From Rhodospirillales bacterium Ga0074136 (GTDB lineage Bacteria; Pseudomonadota; Alphaproteobacteria; Acetobacterales; Acetobacteraceae): a DNA stretch of 45,886 bases. The position numbers and the translations under genes are program-made. This document shows, one piece after another, positions 42,340 to 45,886 of the stretch. Under the pieces are notes generated by a model. It saw only the letters and a program-made list of their open reading frames with translations, was not told the DNA's origin and did no database searches. The stretch is from contig LNEW01000016.1 in the NCBI GenBank assembly GCA_001464375.1, positions 1 through 45,886 of the forward strand, read 5' to 3'. Numbering within the stretch: position 1 is the stretch's first letter; each line of letters starts with the position of its first letter.

Positions 42340-43470
42340 GTGAACACGATGAACCACACCCCCGGCGCGCTGTCGGGTGGCGCCACCCGGATCTCCCAGA
42401 CGTCGAGCCCAGGGCCCGCCTTCATCTCCATCGTCGTCCCCGCGTTGAATGAGGAACGCTACATCGAGGCCTGCCTCGAATCCCTCGTCGGGCAATGGCC
42501 CGAAGGCTCCTACGAGATCTTGGTCCTGGATGGCGGCAGCACCGATGGAACCGCGGCGATCGTGGATGCATTCCATTCGCGCCACGCCTCGGTCGTTGCG
42601 CTCGCTAATCCGCGGCGCACCCAGTCCGCCGCCATGAATCTTGCTGCGCAACTGGCCTCGCCACGGTCGACGGTGCTGCTGCGCGCCGACGCGCATGCGC
42701 TCTATCCACCCGACTTCGCCAGGCGCTGCGTGGCCGCGCTGCTGCAATCCGGCGCGACATCCGTGGTTGTGCCGATGCGCACGCAGAGCAGGCCCGATGG
42801 TGGCATGCAGCACGCGATCGCGGTCGCCCAGAGTAGTCGCCTGGGCAATGGCGGCGCCGCGCATCGGATGGGCAGCGTCTCCGGCTTCGTCGAGCATGGG
42901 CACCATGCCGCCTTCGACCGCGCCTTCTTCCGGTCGATCGGCGGCTATGATGAGAGCTTCACGCACAACGAGGATGCCGAGCTGGACGTGCGGGCCCTCG
43001 CCGCAGGCGGTCGCATCTGGATGTGCGCCGAGGCACCGGTCGTCTACTACCCCCGCGAATCCCTCGAGCGTCTCGCAGCGCAATACTTCCGGCACGGCAC
43101 GGGTCGGGCGAGGACGCTGCGCAAGCACCACCTGCGGCCGCGACCGCGACAATTGATTCCCGTGGCGGCGCTCGGCGGATGTGCCGCAGGGCTCGCGATC
43201 GCGCCGTTCGGTCCCATGCTGGCGGCGGTCGCTCTGCTCTACCCGGCCGCCTGCCTGGGCTGGGGCGTCGTGCAGACGGTGCGTCGCGGCGACGCGCGCC
43301 TGATGCCGGCCGGCCTCGCCCTGATGACGATGCATCTGTCGTGGGCGCTCGGCTTCATCGCGACCTATGCGAAGCCGCGGCCACGGGCGATGGCCCAGCG
43401 CTTCGCGCTGCCGGCAGCCACGCCGATGCGTTGGCCTGCCGATGCATCCCAGACCACCGATGAACGTTGA
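42340..43470 (+). CDS. GT2 glycosyltransferase, ExoA-like
   Basis: This 376-residue protein has ISIVVPALNEERYIEACLES, VLDGGSTDGT, LRADAHALYPP and NEDAELDVRALAAGG, typical of succinoglycan ExoA-type transferases. The C-terminal third has hydrophobic segments (VAALGGCAAGLAIAPFGPML and so on), so it is membrane attached. GTG at 42340 has GGGAG upstream. It sits between the fusion transferase and the chain-length gene with short gaps. Confidence 0.85.
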   Translation: MNTMNHTPGALSGGATRISQTSSPGPAFISIVVPALNEERYIEACLESLVGQWPEGSYEILVLDGGSTDGTAAIVDAFHSRHASVVALANPRRTQSAAMNLAAQLASPRSTVLLRADAHALYPPDFARRCVAALLQSGATSVVVPMRTQSRPDGGMQHAIAVAQSSRLGNGGAAHRMGSVSGFVEHGHHAAFDRAFFRSIGGYDESFTHNEDAELDVRALAAGGRIWMCAEAPVVYYPRESLERLAAQYFRHGTGRARTLRKHHLRPRPRQLIPVAALGGCAAGLAIAPFGPMLAAVALLYPAACLGWGVVQTVRRGDARLMPAGLALMTMHLSWALGFIATYAKPRPRAMAQRFALPAATPMRWPADASQTTDER

Positions 43471-43533
43471 GACCATGAATCGCCTTGCCGAGCCCCGCAC
43501 GTCGGGCATGCCCACTGAAGGACCAACCGCGCC

Positions 43534-45831
43534 ATGCTGAACTTTCCATCCGCGGGTCCGTACGGGCCGTCTCCCGCCCCGTCCTCGCCGGCCGATCCGC
43601 CGCCCTTCCAGTGGTTGCCGGCGGGCATTGCCTTCATCCGGCGACGACTTGTCCTGATCGCCGGCTGTGCCGCGATCGGCGTCGCGCTGGGCGTCGCCTA
43701 CCTGGCAACCACGCGGCCGCTGTTTACCGCGGTGGCGACCCTCACGATCGACACGCGTCGCGCGCATCCGGCCGGCAGCCAACAAGCCTCCGGCGACTGG
43801 CAGTCCGAGAGCGCCTATGTCGAGAGCCAGGTGGAGCTGATCCGCTCGCCAGCGACGCTCCGTGGGGTGGTCGAGCGGCTGGACCTGGAGTCCGATCCGT
43901 TCTTCACGCCTGGTGAGCCGGGGCCGGTTTCCAGGACCGTGGCCGTGCTCAAGCGCTGGCTGACCGGGGCGGGCTCCGCGAGCACCACCCTTGATCCGGC
44001 GTTGCGCGCACAGGCGATGGCCACCACCGCGCTGTCGCGGATGCTGGAAGTCTGGCGGGTTGGCACGACGTCGGTGGTCGAGATCCGGCTGCGTACGCCG
44101 GACCGCGATCTCTCGGCCCGGCTCGCGAATGCCGTGACGTCGGCGTACATGGACCAGCAGCTGGTGGCGATCTCCGACACCACGCGCCGTGCCGGCGGAT
44201 GGCTCGAGACGCGCATCGTCGAATTGCGCGGCCAGGCCGTGGCCGCCGACCGCGCCGTGCAGGAATACAAGGCGCGCAACAACATCGTCGATGTCGGCAC
44301 CGCCGCCGGGCTCGGGCTGCTGAACGAACAGCAGCTGGGCGAACTGAACCTACAGGTGGCCGCCGCCCGCGCGCGGCTCGCGGAGGCGCAGGCGCGCTAC
44401 CATCGGGCCCGCACCAGCACTGTGAATGGTGTGACCCAGGGCGTTGTGACGGACCTCGGCACCAACACGGTGATGGCGCAGCTGCGCCAGCAATTCCTTG
44501 AATCGTCACGCCGCCTGGCCGAGCTGACCGCGCGGCAGGGACCAACCCATGGCGCCGTCGTCCTGCAGCGCAACGAGGTGGCCGGGCTCGAGCGCAGCAT
44601 CCAGAGCGAGCTGGCGCGGCTGACCGAAACCTTCCGGGGTGACTTCGAGGTGGCGGAAGCCAACCTCGTCGCGATCCAGGAGCGGCTGGCCGAACAGATC
44701 GCCATCGCGGCGCAGACCAACATCGAACGCAGCGAGCTTCGTTCGCTGCAAAGCTCCGCCGACGCCTATCGCCAGATCTACGAGACCTTCCTGCAACGCT
44801 ACACGCAGGCGATGCAGGACCAGTCCTACCCGATCTCCGACGCCCGGGTTGCGGCGCCGGCGCTGGCGCCGGCCGATCCCAGCCATCCGCGCAGCGCCAT
44901 CGTGCTGGTGGTGGCACTCGGGCTTGGCCTCGGGCTCGGCATCGTGAGCGCGGTGGCGCGCGAGGCGCTGGACGGCTCGGTCCGCACCGTGGCGCAGCTG
45001 CGCCAGGCGACCGGCCTCGACTGCCTGGGCGTCGTGCCGCAGGAACCCGCGCTCGCCTTCACGCGCAACGGCACTTGGCGCCGTGCGCTGCGCACCAGCG
45101 CAGCACGCGGCGACGTGCTCATCCCCACCGCCTTCCTGCGCGCCGCTGCCGACCGTGACTCGGGCATTGCCGAAGCGGCCCATGGCGTGCGCGTTGCCGG
45201 AACACGCCATTCGGCGCGCGGGCGGGATGTGCGCATGATCGGCTGCGTCGCCACGCGCAACGGCGAGGGTGCCAGCACCTTCGCAGCCAACCTCGCCTTC
45301 GCCGCCGCGGCGGAAGGGCAGCGCACGCTGCTGGTCGACTGGAACGCCGCTTCTCCCTGGCTGACGGAAGCCCTGTCGCTCGGCGGGCGCGTCGGCGTGC
45401 AGGAAGTGGCAGCGGCCGAAGTCGCGCTGTCCGAAGCCGTCTGGACGGATCCCGCCACGGGACTGCATTTCCTCGGCCAGTCGCAGGCCGGCAAGGGAAA
45501 GCGCCTTCCGCCTTCCGCCGCGGCAGCGCGCGCGCTGCTGGGCAGGCTGCGGGCGGCCTATGATGTCGTCGTGCTCGACCTGCCGCCGCTGCTGGCCAGC
45601 AGCAGCGCCGTCCTGCTCAGCGACACCATCGATGGCTTCGTGCTGGTCTCGCAGTGGGGCGGCACGCCGCAGCCCATGCTGGCGGAGGCGCTGTCGCGTC
45701 TCGCCGCGGCCGACGCCCTGTTCCTGGGCGCGGTGCTGACCCGCTGCGACCAGCCGCGGATGCGGCTCTATGCCGGGGAGGTTTCGCGCCAGCCGTCGAT
45801 GCGCCCGGCGCTGCCCATCACGGCGGGCTGA
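43534..45831 (+). CDS. Wzz/GumC-like chain-length protein with degenerate BY-kinase domain
   Basis: The 765-residue protein has a Wzz-type N-terminus with membrane segment 1 (about 37-58), a periplasmic coiled-coil region (about 230-400), membrane segment 2 (about 455-475, SAIVLVVALGLGLGLGIVS) and a C-terminal kinase-like domain (560-740). The P-loop reads NGEGAST at 576-582 with Ala580 replacing the lysine; the Walker A' aspartate motif is altered (LLVDWNAAS). Walker B (DVVVLDLPPLL) remains. No tyrosine cluster is present at the C-terminus. It may regulate chain length without phosphorylation. Confidence 0.83.
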   Translation: MLNFPSAGPYGPSPAPSSPADPPPFQWLPAGIAFIRRRLVLIAGCAAIGVALGVAYLATTRPLFTAVATLTIDTRRAHPAGSQQASGDWQSESAYVESQVELIRSPATLRGVVERLDLESDPFFTPGEPGPVSRTVAVLKRWLTGAGSASTTLDPALRAQAMATTALSRMLEVWRVGTTSVVEIRLRTPDRDLSARLANAVTSAYMDQQLVAISDTTRRAGGWLETRIVELRGQAVAADRAVQEYKARNNIVDVGTAAGLGLLNEQQLGELNLQVAAARARLAEAQARYHRARTSTVNGVTQGVVTDLGTNTVMAQLRQQFLESSRRLAELTARQGPTHGAVVLQRNEVAGLERSIQSELARLTETFRGDFEVAEANLVAIQERLAEQIAIAAQTNIERSELRSLQSSADAYRQIYETFLQRYTQAMQDQSYPISDARVAAPALAPADPSHPRSAIVLVVALGLGLGLGIVSAVAREALDGSVRTVAQLRQATGLDCLGVVPQEPALAFTRNGTWRRALRTSAARGDVLIPTAFLRAAADRDSGIAEAAHGVRVAGTRHSARGRDVRMIGCVATRNGEGASTFAANLAFAAAAEGQRTLLVDWNAASPWLTEALSLGGRVGVQEVAAAEVALSEAVWTDPATGLHFLGQSQAGKGKRLPPSAAAARALLGRLRAAYDVVVLDLPPLLASSSAVLLSDTIDGFVLVSQWGGTPQPMLAEALSRLAAADALFLGAVLTRCDQPRMRLYAGEVSRQPSMRPALPITAG

Positions 45832-45837
45832 GGCGCA

Positions 45838-45886
45838 TCACGGCGCCTTCGCATCGCCACGCCGCAGCAGCCGCCTGGCGTCTGCT
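45838..45886 (-). CDS. Possible C-terminal end of a minus-strand gene (partial)
   Basis: The minus strand reads ADARRLLRRGDAKAP followed by TGA at 45838, a plausible charged C-terminus of a gene lying beyond the right edge and convergent with the chain-length gene. It is only 15 residues, so identity cannot be stated. Confidence 0.3.
   Translation of the reverse strand, partial: ADARRLLRRGDAKAP

Noticed and set aside
1..45886. tRNA, rRNA, riboswitch and replication-origin signals
   Set aside because: None could be recognised by eye in the intergenic regions; a covariance-model scan would be needed to exclude small RNAs.

Overview
The window reads as chromosomal DNA of a very GC-rich alphaproteobacterium. 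An Acetobacteraceae (Roseomonas-like) host is likely from the base composition, the long antisense open frames, the hairpin-type intergenic repeat near 726-777 and the gene families present. That host call is inference, because no rRNA or marker gene is present. Almost all genes sit in compact operons with ATGA, GTGA, TTGA or TGATG stop/start overlaps, which I used to choose starts.

Region 1 (1-15784, minus strand) is the most interesting part: a ten-gene operon read right to left. It begins with three related membrane-anchored proteins sharing an SrfA-like cytoplasmic domain, one ending in a trypsin-like protease, one in a DUF2135-like domain and one in an unrecognised beta-rich domain. Next come SrfB (an actin/Hsp70-fold ATPase) and SrfC (a P-loop GTPase), then a single-pass membrane protein, a secreted SH3/vWA protein, an ABC ATPase, an ABC permease and a formylglycine-generating-enzyme (FGE)-like protein cut by the left edge. 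The last four resemble the periplasmic half of PpkA plus TagT, TagS and TagR of the threonine-phosphorylation pathway that switches on type VI secretion in Pseudomonas. The operon therefore looks like an SrfABC system fused to a TagRST/vWA signalling module with no kinase in view.

Region 2 (15951-23586) is metabolic. A minus-strand set (two ACMSD-like amidohydrolases and a small Rieske protein) diverges from a plus-strand scavenging operon (metallo-beta-lactamase-fold hydrolase, gamma-glutamyltransferase-like protein, adenosine deaminase-like protein, M20 peptidase). Region 3 (23590-26216, minus) is an ArsR-controlled operon: ArsR repressor, AHSA1/SRPBCC protein, DUF1579 protein, Asp-box propeller protein and a MoaD/ThiS-like protein. 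A likely ArsR operator lies across the first start codon.

Region 4 (26271-33505, minus) is a type VI secretion spike cassette: VgrG, a DUF3592-like membrane protein, a DUF2169-pentapeptide fusion, a second pentapeptide protein, DUF3540 and a PAAR-like DUF4150 tip. No sheath, tube, baseplate or ClpV gene is present. A secreted SH3 protein diverges from vgrG. A frameshifted IS3-type transposase tail and about 450 bp of apparently non-coding DNA mark the boundary with the next block.

Region 5 (34886-45831, plus) is an exopolysaccharide locus: FkbM methyltransferase, DegT/DnrJ aminotransferase, FAD-dependent oxidoreductase, then after a 503-bp gap an ExoY-type initiating sugar transferase, an XRE regulator, a GT-A/GT-B fusion glycosyltransferase, an ExoA-like glycosyltransferase and a Wzz/BY-kinase-like chain-length protein whose kinase P-loop lysine is missing. 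The last 49 bases may hold the end of a minus-strand gene.
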